A stretch of DNA of 64,000 bases from Geodermatophilus pulveris (GCF_900188375.1 NZ_FZOO01000006.1:1-64000); one strand, 5' to 3'; numbered from the stretch's first letter, positions 15,209 through 24,702 are shown. The notes: generated by a model from the sequence alone, not told the origin. Made by a program: numbers and translations.

Positions 15209-16852
15209 TCAGCGCTGGCGGAGCGCGTCGAACAGGACGGTCTGCAGGTCGGCCGGGTCGACCGCGGAGTAGGCCGCCCCGCCGGTCACCTCGGCGACCT
15301 GCTCGAGCACGGCCAGGTCGGCGTCCGGGCCGAGCGCGACGCCGATGACCTTGACCGGCCGGTCGGGGTCGGCCTCGTCGCGCAGCGTGTCCAGCAGCTC
15401 GTCGAGCCCGATGCCGTCGCCGTCCTCGTTGGCGCCGTCGGTGACCAGGAGCACGCTGTTCACCGAGGTCGGGTCGAAGTCCGCGCGCGCCGCCCGGACA
15501 GCGTCCAGCGTGGTGTCGTACAGGCCGGTGCCGCCGGGGCGCAGCCGCTCGGGGATCGCGGCCAGCTGCTCGTCGAGCAGGTCGCGCTGGACGCTGCCCT
15601 CGACCTCCGCGGCGAGCTGCCGGGTGGGCACCACCTCGGTCCAGTCCCGCTCGCCGTCGAGCTCGGCGGCGAAGAACCACAGCCCCAGCGCGAACTCCTC
15701 CGGCACCAGGGTGAGCGTGCTGCGTGCGGCGTCGCGGGCGAGCGTGGCGCGGGTCCCGTCGCCGGCCGGCGCCTCCATGGACGTCGACACGTCGAAGACG
15801 GTGAGGATCCGGGACGGCGCGGCCAGCTCCGCCAGCTGGGCGAGCAGCGCCTGCACCTCGGCGGGGTCCAGCTGCAGCGTCTCGGGGGCCTGCTCGGCGA
15901 CCCCGGCCGCCTCGGCGCCGGCCGGCGCGGCGCCGCCGGTGTCGCGGAAGCCGGCCTCGACGACGGCGGACCGAGCCGCGTCGGAGGTCAGCGCGCGCAC
16001 CACGGCGTCGACCGCCGCGGCGTCCACGGCCGAGGCGGCGCCGACCCGCACCAGCGGGTGGTCCAGCACCGGCGACCCGTCCGCGGGGTAGACGGCGACC
16101 AGCTGCGGGTCCTCGGAGCCGGCGTTGGCCGCCCACACCTCCTGCTCGCTGACCGGCACCAGCGGCGCGTCTGCGTCGCCCGCGCTGCCCGCGGCCAGCG
16201 CCTCGGCCGGGGAGAGCGACGGCCCGCGCTCGGCGGCGAGCACCGCCTGCACCACGGCGTTGTCGGCGTCCTCGTCCCCGCCCAGCGCGGTCCGCACGGC
16301 GCCCAGCGCGGCGACGGCCTCGGCGCTCGCAGCGGGGTCGGGGAGGATGCTCCCCTGCGGGCTGGCCATGGCCTCGGCCCACCCCGGCGCACCGTCGGTC
16401 CAGTCGAGCTCGTCGACCGCCGCCGCGCTGGTGGCCAGCACGACGGGGGAGGAGGCGACCGACCCCACGGTCTGCAGGTCGGCACCCTCGGCGCGCGCGG
16501 TCCACAGCGAGGAGTCCGGCACCCACACGTGCGGCAGGGACGCGGCGTCCAGCGCGCCGAGGTCGCCCACCGTCTGCACCGGCTGCTGGGCGGTGACCTC
16601 GGCGGCCGCGCAGTCCGCGGGACGCAGGCCCTCGGCGTCGGCGAGCACCCGCTCGGCGACGGGGGCGAGCTCCGGGGCGACGGCGACCCGCACGACCGCG
16701 GTGCTCTCGCACTCGCCGCCCCCGGCGTCGACGGCCCACACGGTGAGGCCGCCGGCGAGCAGGACGACCGCGGCCACCGCGAGGGCGATGAGGACCTGCG
16801 GCGTCAGCTGCGCCGGCCGGCGGCCCGCGGAGGTGGCGGCGTGGCGGCCCAT
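15209..16852 (-). CDS. Membrane-anchored substrate-binding-like plus VWA domain protein
   Basis: The 547-residue product has an N-terminal helix (about 19-41, VLIALAVAAVVLLAGGLTVW) and then an exported part. Residues about 50-310 look like a periplasmic binding-protein fold. The C-terminal domain is von Willebrand factor A: TVFDVSTSMEAP near residue 352 gives the MIDAS DxSxS, followed by GGTGLYDTTLDA and LVTDGANEDGD. Such proteins hold divalent metal and bind partner proteins or glycans. No catalytic residues are seen. A GGGGGA ribosome site precedes the ATG. It sits between the heptose operon and the decarboxylase gene, but a link with the glycan is only inference. Confidence 0.8.
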   Translation of the reverse strand: MGRHAATSAGRRPAQLTPQVLIALAVAAVVLLAGGLTVWAVDAGGGECESTAVVRVAVAPELAPVAERVLADAEGLRPADCAAAEVTAQQPVQTVGDLGALDAASLPHVWVPDSSLWTARAEGADLQTVGSVASSPVVLATSAAAVDELDWTDGAPGWAEAMASPQGSILPDPAASAEAVAALGAVRTALGGDEDADNAVVQAVLAAERGPSLSPAEALAAGSAGDADAPLVPVSEQEVWAANAGSEDPQLVAVYPADGSPVLDHPLVRVGAASAVDAAAVDAVVRALTSDAARSAVVEAGFRDTGGAAPAGAEAAGVAEQAPETLQLDPAEVQALLAQLAELAAPSRILTVFDVSTSMEAPAGDGTRATLARDAARSTLTLVPEEFALGLWFFAAELDGERDWTEVVPTRQLAAEVEGSVQRDLLDEQLAAIPERLRPGGTGLYDTTLDAVRAARADFDPTSVNSVLLVTDGANEDGDGIGLDELLDTLRDEADPDRPVKVIGVALGPDADLAVLEQVAEVTGGAAYSAVDPADLQTVLFDALRQR

Positions 16853-16943
16853 CGAACAGTTCCCCCGTCGGAGTGGTCAGGCGCTCCGGCGACCCCTGCG
16901 ACCGCCCACGACAGAGTAGATGCGTTCCCTGACCCTCTGTGGA

Positions 16944-17921
16944 TCACCCGGCTCGGACGGCGGCGGCCCGCAGGTGCTCGGCGAACCACGCCACGGTGCG
17001 CCGCAGCCCCTCCTCCGAGGGCACCGTCGGCCGCCAGCCGAGCAGCTGCTCGGCCCGGGTGGTGTCGGGACGGCGGACCCGCGGGTCGTCCACCGGCAGG
17101 TCGATGAAGGAGATCGGCGAGGTGGACCCGGTGAGCTTCACGATCCACTCGGCCAGCCGCAGCATGGACAGCTCGTCGGGGTTGCCGATGTTCACCGGCC
17201 CGGCGTGGTGGGAGAAGGCCATCGCGAGGATGCCGCGCACGGTGTCGTCGACGTAGCAGATCGACCGGGTCTGGGAGCCGTCGCCCGCGACGGTCAGCGG
17301 GCGGCCGGACAGCGCCTGCCCGACGAACGCGGGGATGGCCCGGCCGTCGTCCGGGCGCATCCGCGGGCCGTAGGTGTTGAAGATCCGGACGATGCCGGTG
17401 TCGGTGCCCTTCGACGTCCGGTAGGCCGTGGTCATGGCCTCGCTGAACCGCTTGGCCTCGTCGTACACGCCGCGCGGGCCGACCGGGTTGACGTTGCCCC
17501 AGTACTCCTCGTCCTGCGGGTGCACCAGCGGGTCGCCGTACACCTCGGAGGTGGAGGCGAGCACGTAGCGGGCGCCCTTCTCGTGGGCCAGCCCGAGGGT
17601 GTGCAGCGTGCCCAGGCTGCCGACCTTCAGGGTCTCGATCGGCATCCGCAGGTAGTCCAGCGGGCTGGCCGGCGAGGCGAAGTGCAGCACCAGGTCGACC
17701 TCGCCGGGCACGTGCACGAAGTCCGTGACGTCGCAGCGCACCAGCCGGAAGCCGGGGTGCTCCATCAGGTGCACCACGTTCTGCGGCGACCCGGTGAGGA
17801 AGTTGTCCAGGCAGACGACCTCGACGTCGCGCGCGAGCAGCTGCTCGCAGAGGTGGGACCCGAGGAAGCCGGCGCCCCCGGTCACCACCGCCCGCCGGAC
17901 CGTCCGTGCCGCGCGCACCAT
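16944..17921 (-). CDS. UDP-glucuronate decarboxylase (UDP-xylose synthase) type SDR
   Basis: A 325-residue extended short-chain dehydrogenase: TGGAGFLGSHLCEQLL (NAD-binding), DNFLTGSPQNV, HFASPASPLDYLRMPIETLK, STSEVYGDP and Y-x3-K (YDEAK), NTYGPRM and RSICYVDDTVRG. The SPASP..YLRMPIETL block and the NTYGPRM motif are typical of UDP-xylose synthases, which convert UDP-glucuronate to UDP-xylose. The ATG at 17921 has a GGGAG site 6 nt upstream; ATG 17933 and GTG 17939 are less supported. An inverted repeat shared with the heptose operon lies 75 bp upstream. Confidence 0.88.
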   Translation of the reverse strand: MVRAARTVRRAVVTGGAGFLGSHLCEQLLARDVEVVCLDNFLTGSPQNVVHLMEHPGFRLVRCDVTDFVHVPGEVDLVLHFASPASPLDYLRMPIETLKVGSLGTLHTLGLAHEKGARYVLASTSEVYGDPLVHPQDEEYWGNVNPVGPRGVYDEAKRFSEAMTTAYRTSKGTDTGIVRIFNTYGPRMRPDDGRAIPAFVGQALSGRPLTVAGDGSQTRSICYVDDTVRGILAMAFSHHAGPVNIGNPDELSMLRLAEWIVKLTGSTSPISFIDLPVDDPRVRRPDTTRAEQLLGWRPTVPSEEGLRRTVAWFAEHLRAAAVRAG

Positions 17922-17995
17922 GCCTGCTCCCATCCGCACCGGGGCACGCGACCGTGCGCACCGCCGCGGGTCCTACCCGGTGATCAACACCTCAC

Positions 17996-18015
17996 ACACT
18001 CAAGCTCCTAAGTGT
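17996..18015. promoter_or_regulatory. Inverted repeat ACACT-N10-AGTGT before the UDP-xylose synthase gene
   Basis: ACACT, 10-nt spacer, AGTGT, 75 bp upstream of the decarboxylase start. Both arms and the spacer length equal those of the repeat at 7483-7502. The spacers also share a CAAGC element. TAGGAC (minus strand, 17975-17970) is a possible -10 box downstream of it. Confidence 0.45.
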
Positions 18016-18074
18016 CCCGGCCCCGTCCCGAGGCCCACCGTGAGCCTGCGAACGGTGCGGAGGGCGGGGTCCTC

Positions 18075-18308
18075 TCACTGCAGGTAGCCCTCGACCTGCT
18101 GCTCGGGGCGCGGCCTGGCCTCGTCGGGGTCCTCGCCGTACTGGCGCTTGGCGTCCCGCTGGCGGATGAGGTCCCAGAGCTGGTCGCGCTCCTCCTCGAT
18201 CGCCCGGAGCCGGGCACGCTCCTCGTCGGTGTGCTGGCCGCCGTCGCGCAGGCGGTGCTCCTCGGCCACCAGCGCGTCGATGCGGGCGTGGATCTCGCTG
18301 TCGTCCAT
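18075..18308 (-). CDS. DUF2630 family protein
   Basis: A 77-residue charged protein predicted to be mostly two antiparallel helices: IHARIDALVAEEHRLRDGG and TDEERARLRAIEEERDQLWD, then RDAKRQYGEDPDEARPR. It matches the actinobacterial DUF2630 family of unknown function. It lies 37 bp after tyrA, probably in one transcript with tyrA and the thioesterase. No cysteines or membrane segments. Confidence 0.85.
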   Translation of the reverse strand: MDDSEIHARIDALVAEEHRLRDGGQHTDEERARLRAIEEERDQLWDLIRQRDAKRQYGEDPDEARPRPEQQVEGYLQ

Positions 18309-18345
18309 GCCCGGTCCCTGCCCGCCGCGGTGCGGGCGAAACGGG

Positions 18346-19266
18346 TCAGCCCGGCCCGGGCAGGTGGCCCTCGACGAACGCGGCCAGCCGCCCGGTGACC
18401 GCACCGCCGGCCCGGCCCAGCGCCAGCAGCGCGGTGCGGTCCAGGGGCACCCGTACCGGGCGGCGCCCGGCCGGTGCGGCCGCGCGCACCGCGTGCCCGG
18501 CGGCGACCAGCTCCGGCCACGGGCGGGCGAGCTGCCCCAGCACCCGGGACAGCGCGGCCGTCGTCGGGCCGGCGTTGCCCTGCACCATCCCCGTGACGAA
18601 CGCCGGGTCGCTGGCCACGACCCGGGTGCCGTCGCGGAAGCTGCCGGCGGCCAGCGCGAGGGCCAGCGGGCCGGCCTCCCCGGCGGCGGCGGCCAGCGCC
18701 GCCGCCAGCAGGTGCGGGACGTGGCTGACGGCGGCGACGGCGTCGTCGTGCTCGGCGGCGGTCGCCGGGACCACCTCGGCACCCGCGTCCAGCGCGACCT
18801 CGGCCACCCGCAGCCAGCGCGGCAGCTCGGTGCCCGGCTCCAGGCACAGCGCCCAGCGGGCGCCGGTGAACAGGCCGGGGTCGGTCGCCGCGTGCCCGGA
18901 GCGCTCGGTGCCGCACATGGGGTGCCCGCCGACGTAGCGGCCGCCCAGCGCCGGCCCCAGCTCAGCGAGCACCGGGGTCTTCACCGACCCCAGGTCGGTG
19001 ACGGTCGCGGCGGGGTCGACGCCGAGCCCCTCGAGTGCCCCGGCCATCGCCGGCAGCGGGACGGCGAGGACGACCACGCCGCCGAGGTCCCGGCCGATCC
19101 GCACCCCGCGCGCGGCGGCGGCGTCCCGCGCGGCGGGGTCGACGTCCCAGCCGGTCACCTCCCGCCCGGCGGCGACGAGGGCGGCGGCCAGCGACCCGCC
19201 GAGCTGGCCCAGCCCGACGACGCCGACCGGGGGAGCGGGCAGCGTCGGCACCGGGAGGCGGGTCAC
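18346..19266 (-). CDS. tyrA: Prephenate dehydrogenase
   Basis: A 306-residue protein with the Rossmann start VGVVGLGQLGGSLAAALVAAG, the TDLGSVKTPV block, GGHPMCGTERSGHAATDPGLF (substrate site with the conserved His) and SHVPHLLAAALA, as in TyrA. It oxidatively decarboxylates prephenate to 4-hydroxyphenylpyruvate in tyrosine synthesis. Length is that of the catalytic core without an ACT or chorismate mutase domain. Its GTG start overlaps the stop of the thioesterase gene by 4 nt. Confidence 0.88.
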   Translation of the reverse strand: MTRLPVPTLPAPPVGVVGLGQLGGSLAAALVAAGREVTGWDVDPAARDAAAARGVRIGRDLGGVVVLAVPLPAMAGALEGLGVDPAATVTDLGSVKTPVLAELGPALGGRYVGGHPMCGTERSGHAATDPGLFTGARWALCLEPGTELPRWLRVAEVALDAGAEVVPATAAEHDDAVAAVSHVPHLLAAALAAAAGEAGPLALALAAGSFRDGTRVVASDPAFVTGMVQGNAGPTTAALSRVLGQLARPWPELVAAGHAVRAAAPAGRRPVRVPLDRTALLALGRAGGAVTGRLAAFVEGHLPGPG

Positions 19267-19691
19267 GCCGTCTCCCACTCGCGGTCGGTGCGGAACACCC
19301 GCGCCAGCGCGGTGGCCACCAGCCGGCCGTCCTGGGCGCGCGCCTCGATCCGGTAGACGGCGGTGCGCCGGCTGCGGTGCACCTCGGTGCCCTCGGCGGT
19401 CAGGACGTCGCCCGGCCGGCCGGCGGCGAGGAACTCGGTGTGCACGTCCTGGGCCACCGCGAGGGTGCCGTGGCTGTTGCTGACCGCCGCGTGCACGACG
19501 TCGAGCAGGGCCATCGTGGCCCCGCCGTGCGCCGCGCCGGCCGCGTTCAGCAGCTGCGGGCCCACGGTCATCTCCGCCCGCGCGTACCCGGGCCGGACCT
19601 GCTGCAGGACGATCCCGAGGTGAGCGGCCAGCGGGTCGGCGGCCAGCCGGGTGAGCAGCTCGGCCGGGACGTCGTCCTGCGGGTCCGCCAT
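19263..19691 (-). CDS. PaaI-type hotdog thioesterase
   Basis: A 142-residue hotdog protein: PQLLNAAGAAHGGATMALLD contains the HGG/A loop and central helix of PaaI thioesterases (Asn, His and Asp of the active-site region visible). Probable acyl- or aryl-CoA thioesterase. First gene of the leftward group thioesterase-tyrA-DUF2630. The ATG lies only 11 bp from a divergent small repeat ORF. Confidence 0.85.
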   Translation of the reverse strand: MADPQDDVPAELLTRLAADPLAAHLGIVLQQVRPGYARAEMTVGPQLLNAAGAAHGGATMALLDVVHAAVSNSHGTLAVAQDVHTEFLAAGRPGDVLTAEGTEVHRSRRTAVYRIEARAQDGRLVATALARVFRTDREWETA

Positions 19692-19702
19692 GATCGGACC
19701 CT

Positions 19703-19837
19703 ATGACCCACGCCCTCCTCCGGCCCCCGGGCGCCGGGACCCACGCCCTCCTCCGGCCCCCGGGCGCCGGGACCCACGCCCTCCTCCGGCCCCCGGGCGC
19801 CGGGACCCCCGCGCTCCTCGCACCCCGCGCGCCATGA
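19703..19837 (+). CDS. Candidate upstream ORF built of three 11-residue repeats
   Basis: A 44-codon frame from ATG at 19703 reads MTHALLRPPGAG, then THALLRPPGAG twice, and ends TPALLAPRAP. Its TGA overlaps the methyltransferase ATG (ATGA), the coupling seen between real genes here. There is no clear ribosome site before it, and the frame could simply be a by-product of the DNA repeat. A leader peptide or nothing at all are both possible. Confidence 0.25.
   Translation: MTHALLRPPGAGTHALLRPPGAGTHALLRPPGAGTPALLAPRAP
19705..19803. repeat. Three exact 33-bp tandem repeats
   Basis: Three identical copies begin at 19705, 19738 and 19771 with GACCCACGCCCTCCTCCGGC and end in CCCCCGGGCGCCGG; a degenerate fourth partial copy follows. 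The unit is 11 codons long, so frames stay open on both strands. It separates the divergent thioesterase and methyltransferase genes. Confidence 0.9.
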
Positions 19838-20496
19838 CCCCCCGGTCGTTCCTCCTCACCCCGGAGCTCGGCGACTACGTCCGCGCCTCCTCCGAGCCGC
19901 CGGACGACGTCGTCGCCGACCTGCTGGCCGAGACCGCCGCCCTGGCCGACCGCGGCGAGGCCTCGCCGACCTACCAGATCGCGCCGGAGCAGGGCACCTT
20001 CATGCAGCTGCTCACCCGCGCCCTCGGTGCTCGCCGGGCGATCGAGATCGGCACGTTCACCGGGTACTCGGCGCTGTGCGTGGCCCGCGGGCTGCCCGAG
20101 GACGGCTCGCTGCTCTGCCTGGACTCCAGCGCGGAGTGGACGGCGGTGGCCCGCCGGTACTGGGCGCGCGCAGGGCTCGCCGACCGCGTCGAGGTGCGGC
20201 TCGGCGACGCGCACGAGTCGCTGCGCGCCCTGCCCGCCGAGGCGACCTTCGACCTGGCCTTCGTCGACGCGGACAAGACCGGCTACGCCGACTACGTCGA
20301 GCAGCTGCACCCGCGGATGACCGGCAACGGCGTCGTGCTGCTGGACAACACCCTGCGCGGCGGCCGGGTGCTCGACCCGCAGAGCGACGACGACCGCGCG
20401 CTCGCCGAGCTCAACGCCGCGCTGGCCGCCGACCCGCGCTGGGAGACGGTGCTGCTGCCGCTGTCCGACGGCCTGACGATGCTGCGGCGCCGGTGA
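19834..20496 (+). CDS. SAM-dependent O-methyltransferase (class I)
   Basis: A 220-residue protein of the catechol/caffeoyl-CoA O-methyltransferase family: AIEIGTFTGYSALCVARGLP (SAM motif I), LCLDSSAEW (motif II), FDLAFVDADKTGYADYVEQ (metal-binding Asp) and VLLDNTLRGGRVLD (second metal-binding Asp-Asn). It methylates a hydroxyl of a small aromatic or similar substrate with Mg2+. The ATG at 19834 starts the family domain; an upstream extension through the 33-bp repeats was rejected. The following gene overlaps it by 4 nt. Confidence 0.88.
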   Translation: MTPRSFLLTPELGDYVRASSEPPDDVVADLLAETAALADRGEASPTYQIAPEQGTFMQLLTRALGARRAIEIGTFTGYSALCVARGLPEDGSLLCLDSSAEWTAVARRYWARAGLADRVEVRLGDAHESLRALPAEATFDLAFVDADKTGYADYVEQLHPRMTGNGVVLLDNTLRGGRVLDPQSDDDRALAELNAALAADPRWETVLLPLSDGLTMLRRR

Positions 20497-20990
20497 GCAC
20501 CGCGGACGCGCCGGGCAGCTGGGCGGTGCGGGTGACCCGGCCCGGCGGCGGGTGGCGGGTGGAGCTGCTCGCCGCGGACGCCGGTGACGAGCTGCCGGCG
20601 CTGGAGCGGGCGCTCGGCGACCCGGGGGCGGGCGGCTGGCCCGGCCCGTTCGTCGTGGTCGTCGACTCCCGGCTGTACTTCGTCGTGCTGCGGCACGGGC
20701 CCGGCGGGCTGGTGCGGGCGCTGATCTCCGACGCCACCATGCAGGAGTGGCTGCTGGCCGCCGAGGTGGTGGAGCGCTACGGCATCGCCGTCGACGCCGA
20801 GGGGGCCTTCGACGACGACGAGACCGGCTGGCCCGGCGGCGACCTGGACGTCTTCGCCGACGACGGGCTGCCCGCCGAGCAGCTGCGGCCGATCGTCACC
20901 GCCGACGACCTGTGGGCCGACGAGATGGTCGTCGCCATCGCCGCACGGCTGGGGTTCGCCGACGAGCTGGCCGCGGCGGTGACGCCGTGA
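20493..20990 (+). CDS. tRNA adenosine deaminase-associated protein
   Basis: A 165-residue acidic protein matching the actinobacterial family usually encoded just before tadA: VVVVDSRLYFVVLRHGPGG, ALISDATMQEWLLAAEV and DDDETGWPGGDLDVFADDGL. Biochemical role is not established. Neighbourhood supports the name, since tadA lies two genes downstream. GTG start overlaps the methyltransferase stop and its stop overlaps the HAD gene start. Confidence 0.85.
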   Translation: MSTADAPGSWAVRVTRPGGGWRVELLAADAGDELPALERALGDPGAGGWPGPFVVVVDSRLYFVVLRHGPGGLVRALISDATMQEWLLAAEVVERYGIAVDAEGAFDDDETGWPGGDLDVFADDGLPAEQLRPIVTADDLWADEMVVAIAARLGFADELAAAVTP

Positions 20991-21640
20991 GCGTCTCCGC
21001 CGTCGTCTTCGACCTCGGCGGCGTCATCACCGAGAGCCCGATGACCGCCTTCACCGCCTACGAGGCCGAGGCCGGGCTGCCCGAGGGGCTGATCGTGCGG
21101 CTGAACAGCACCGCCCCGGACACGAACGCCTGGGCGCGCTACGAGCGCAACGAGCTGGACGCCGCCGGGTTCACCGACGCCTTCGAGGCCGAGGCGCTGG
21201 CCGCCGGGCACCGGCTGGACGCCCGGCGGGTGCTGGCCGCGCTGGCCGGGGAGGTGCGCCCGGAGGTGGTCGGGGCGGTGCGGCGGCTGCACGCGGCCGG
21301 GCTGCCCCTGGCGCTGCTGTCGAACAACGTGGCGCCGATGGAGCGCACCGGCCGGCTCGGCGAGCTGCTGGACCTCTTCGACGTGGTGGTCGAGTCCTCG
21401 GTGGAGGGCGTGCGCAAGCCCGAGCCGGAGATCTACCGCCGCGCGCTCGCCCGGCTGTCGGAGGCGGCCGGCCGGCCGCTCGAGCCGTCGGACTGCGCCT
21501 ACCTCGACGACCTGGGCATCAACCTCAAGCCGGCCCGGGCCATGGGCATGCACACGATCAAGGTGACCGACCCGGCCGCGGCGCTGGCCGAGCTGTCCGC
21601 GCTGGTCGGGATCGACCTGCGGGACGGCGCGACGACGTGA
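20987..21640 (+). CDS. HAD-IA family hydrolase
   Basis: A 217-residue haloacid dehalogenase-like protein: VVFDLGGVITESP (motif I; the second Asp is replaced by Gly as in many epoxide-hydrolase-like/YihX members), LLSNNVAP (motif II), KPEPEIYRRALARL (motif III Lys) and CAYLDDLGINLKPARAMGM (motif IV). Probably a small-molecule phosphatase; substrate unknown. Overlaps the upstream gene by 4 nt. Confidence 0.85.
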   Translation: MSVSAVVFDLGGVITESPMTAFTAYEAEAGLPEGLIVRLNSTAPDTNAWARYERNELDAAGFTDAFEAEALAAGHRLDARRVLAALAGEVRPEVVGAVRRLHAAGLPLALLSNNVAPMERTGRLGELLDLFDVVVESSVEGVRKPEPEIYRRALARLSEAAGRPLEPSDCAYLDDLGINLKPARAMGMHTIKVTDPAAALAELSALVGIDLRDGATT

Positions 21641-21679
21641 CCGCGGCCCCGGGCGGGGGGTGGGTCGCGGCTCGCTCCG

Positions 21680-21705
21680 ACCCTGCCCACCAGGTGGGGC
21701 AGGGT
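21680..21705 (+). terminator. Stem-loop between HAD gene and tadA
   Basis: ACCCTGCCC and GGGCAGGGT arms extended by ACC/GGT with one bulged G. It lies 40 nt after the HAD stop and 24 nt before tadA. It could end transcription or reduce read-through into tadA. Confidence 0.4.
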
Positions 21706-21728
21706 GGGAAGACCGCGGGGGGACGCCG

Positions 21729-22193
21729 GTGACCGTGGACGTCGACGCCGCGATGGGACGCGCGCTCGAACTCGCTGCCGCGGCCGTCGAGTGGGGCGAC
21801 ACGCCGATCGGCGCCGTCGTCCTCGGGCCGGACGGCGTGGTGCTCGCCGAGGCGGCCAACGAGCGGGAGAAGCGGGGGGACCCCACCGCGCACGCCGAGG
21901 TGCTGGCCCTGCGCGCGGCCGCCCGGGTGCACGGCGACGGCTGGCGGCTGACCGGGACGACGCTGGTCGTCACCCTCGAGCCCTGCACGATGTGCGCCGG
22001 TGCGGCCGTGCTGGCCCGCGTCGGGCACGTCGTCTACGCCGCCGACGACCCCAAGGCGGGCGCGGCCGGGTCGCTGTGGGACGTCGTCCGCGACCGGCGG
22101 CTCAACCACCGCCCGCAGGTGACCGGCGGCGTCCGGGCCGAGGAGTCCGCCACGCTGCTGCACGCGTTCTTCCGCCGTCGGCGGGGCCTGTAG
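21729..22193 (+). CDS. tadA: tRNA adenosine(34) deaminase
   Basis: A 154-residue zinc deaminase: HAEVLALRAAAR (zinc His and proton-shuttling Glu, about residues 55-57) and LEPCTMCAGA (zinc Cys86 and Cys89), plus DDPKAGAAGSL near the tRNA site. It converts A34 to inosine in tRNA-Arg(ACG), which is encoded at 3759-3831. GTG at 21729 follows a GGGGGG run at good distance. Its TAG stop overlaps the -10 box (TAGTCT, 22191-22196) of the next tRNA gene. Confidence 0.92.
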   Translation: MTVDVDAAMGRALELAAAAVEWGDTPIGAVVLGPDGVVLAEAANEREKRGDPTAHAEVLALRAAARVHGDGWRLTGTTLVVTLEPCTMCAGAAVLARVGHVVYAADDPKAGAAGSLWDVVRDRRLNHRPQVTGGVRAEESATLLHAFFRRRRGL

Positions 22194-22203
22194 TCTCTTC
22201 GGC

Positions 22204-22291
22204 GGTGGCGTGTCCGAGCGGCCGAAGGAGCACGCCTCGAAAGCGTGTGAGGTGCAAGCCTCCGTGGGTTCAAATCCCACCGCCACCGCCA
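22204..22291 (+). tRNA. tRNA-Ser(CGA)
   Basis: Acceptor GGTGGCG/CGCCACC, anticodon stem CACGC/GCGTG with loop CTCGAAA (anticodon CGA), long variable arm, T-loop GGGTTCAAATCCC, discriminator G, and CCA encoded (22289-22291). The -10 box TAGTCT at 22191-22196 overlaps the tadA stop codon. Confidence 0.95.
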
Positions 22292-22361
22292 TCGGGACCG
22301 TCACGGCGGCGTCCGCGCAGGGGCCTCGACCCCGCCGGGCGCCGCCGTCGTCGTCCCGGGC

Positions 22362-24074
<1,713 letters not shown>

Positions 24075-24102
24075 GCCGCGCACCCCCTGCCCGTGGTGCC
24101 GC

Positions 24103-24450
24103 TCAGACGCCGCTCGGGACGCCGTAGCGGCGGGCGTACTCCTCCTGCGCGCCCGCGGGGAGCGCGTCGTAGAGCTCGCCGAGCTCACGCGTGGCGTCGG
24201 GGGACAGGTCGTCGAACAGCCGCTGCCAGGTCGGCGGCTCGTCGTAGCTGCGGGTCAGCAGGAGTTCCCACGCGCGGTTCTGCCGGTCGCGCTTGCTGCG
24301 CTCGGCGACGAACTCCGAGAGGTACCGGTCCTTGGCGGCGTCCTTCTCCTCCTTGGTGGCCGAGGCCGGCAGGTCGGCGGCGTCGGCGCCCTTGAGCACC
24401 GCGACGATGGCCTCCACGACGTCGGGCCGGAGCCGGTCGGTCTCGCTCAC
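24103..24450 (-). CDS. Small hydrophilic protein of unknown function
   Basis: A 115-residue, charged, soluble protein: LRPDVVEAIVAVLKGADAAD, then DAAKDRYLSEFVAERSKRD, RAWELLLTRSYDEPPTWQRL and LPAGAQEEYARRYGV. It is mostly helical with no membrane segment or cysteine. I do not recognise a family. The ATG has AGGAGAG about 10 nt upstream. It lies 28 bp before the kinase gene in the same direction, so it may be a kinase partner or substrate. Confidence 0.75.
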   Translation of the reverse strand: MSETDRLRPDVVEAIVAVLKGADAADLPASATKEEKDAAKDRYLSEFVAERSKRDRQNRAWELLLTRSYDEPPTWQRLFDDLSPDATRELGELYDALPAGAQEEYARRYGVPSGV

Positions 24451-24614
24451 GGGGGCTGCTCTCCTGTCCTCGGCGCGCGCCGTGTCCTCGACGCACGGGG
24501 CCAGGGTGCCCTAGACGGCGCGGGCCTGACCACCCGGCGCCGCGGGGCAGGCGCCGCTCCCGGGTCCCGCGGCCGACCGTCCCGACCGCGCCCGGTATCG
24601 TCGACGGTGCCGTT

Positions 24615-24702
24615 GGAGGATTCGCCTAGTGGCCTATGGCGCTCGCTTGGAAAGCGGGTTGGGGGCAACCCCTCGGGAGTTCGAATCTCCCATCCTCCGC
24701 CA
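24615..24702 (+). tRNA. tRNA-Ser(GGA)
   Basis: Acceptor GGAGGAT/ATCCTCC, anticodon loop TTGGAAA (anticodon GGA), long variable arm (GGGTTGGGGGCAACCCCTC region), T-loop GAGTTCGAATCTC, discriminator G and encoded CCA (24700-24702). TATCGT at 24596-24601 is a likely -10 box. Confidence 0.95.

Noticed and set aside
16944..17921. The decarboxylase gene as HldD
   Set aside because: The SPASPLDYLRMPIETL and NTYGPRM blocks are typical of UDP-xylose synthase, not of ADP-heptose epimerase.
19705..19803. Three 33-bp repeats as a possible CRISPR array
   Set aside because: The copies are directly adjacent with no spacers and no cas genes are present.
19651..19833. N-terminal extension of the O-methyltransferase through the repeats
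   Set aside because: The extension would be DPRPPPAPGRR repeats with no counterpart in the family, and ATG 19834 begins the domain.
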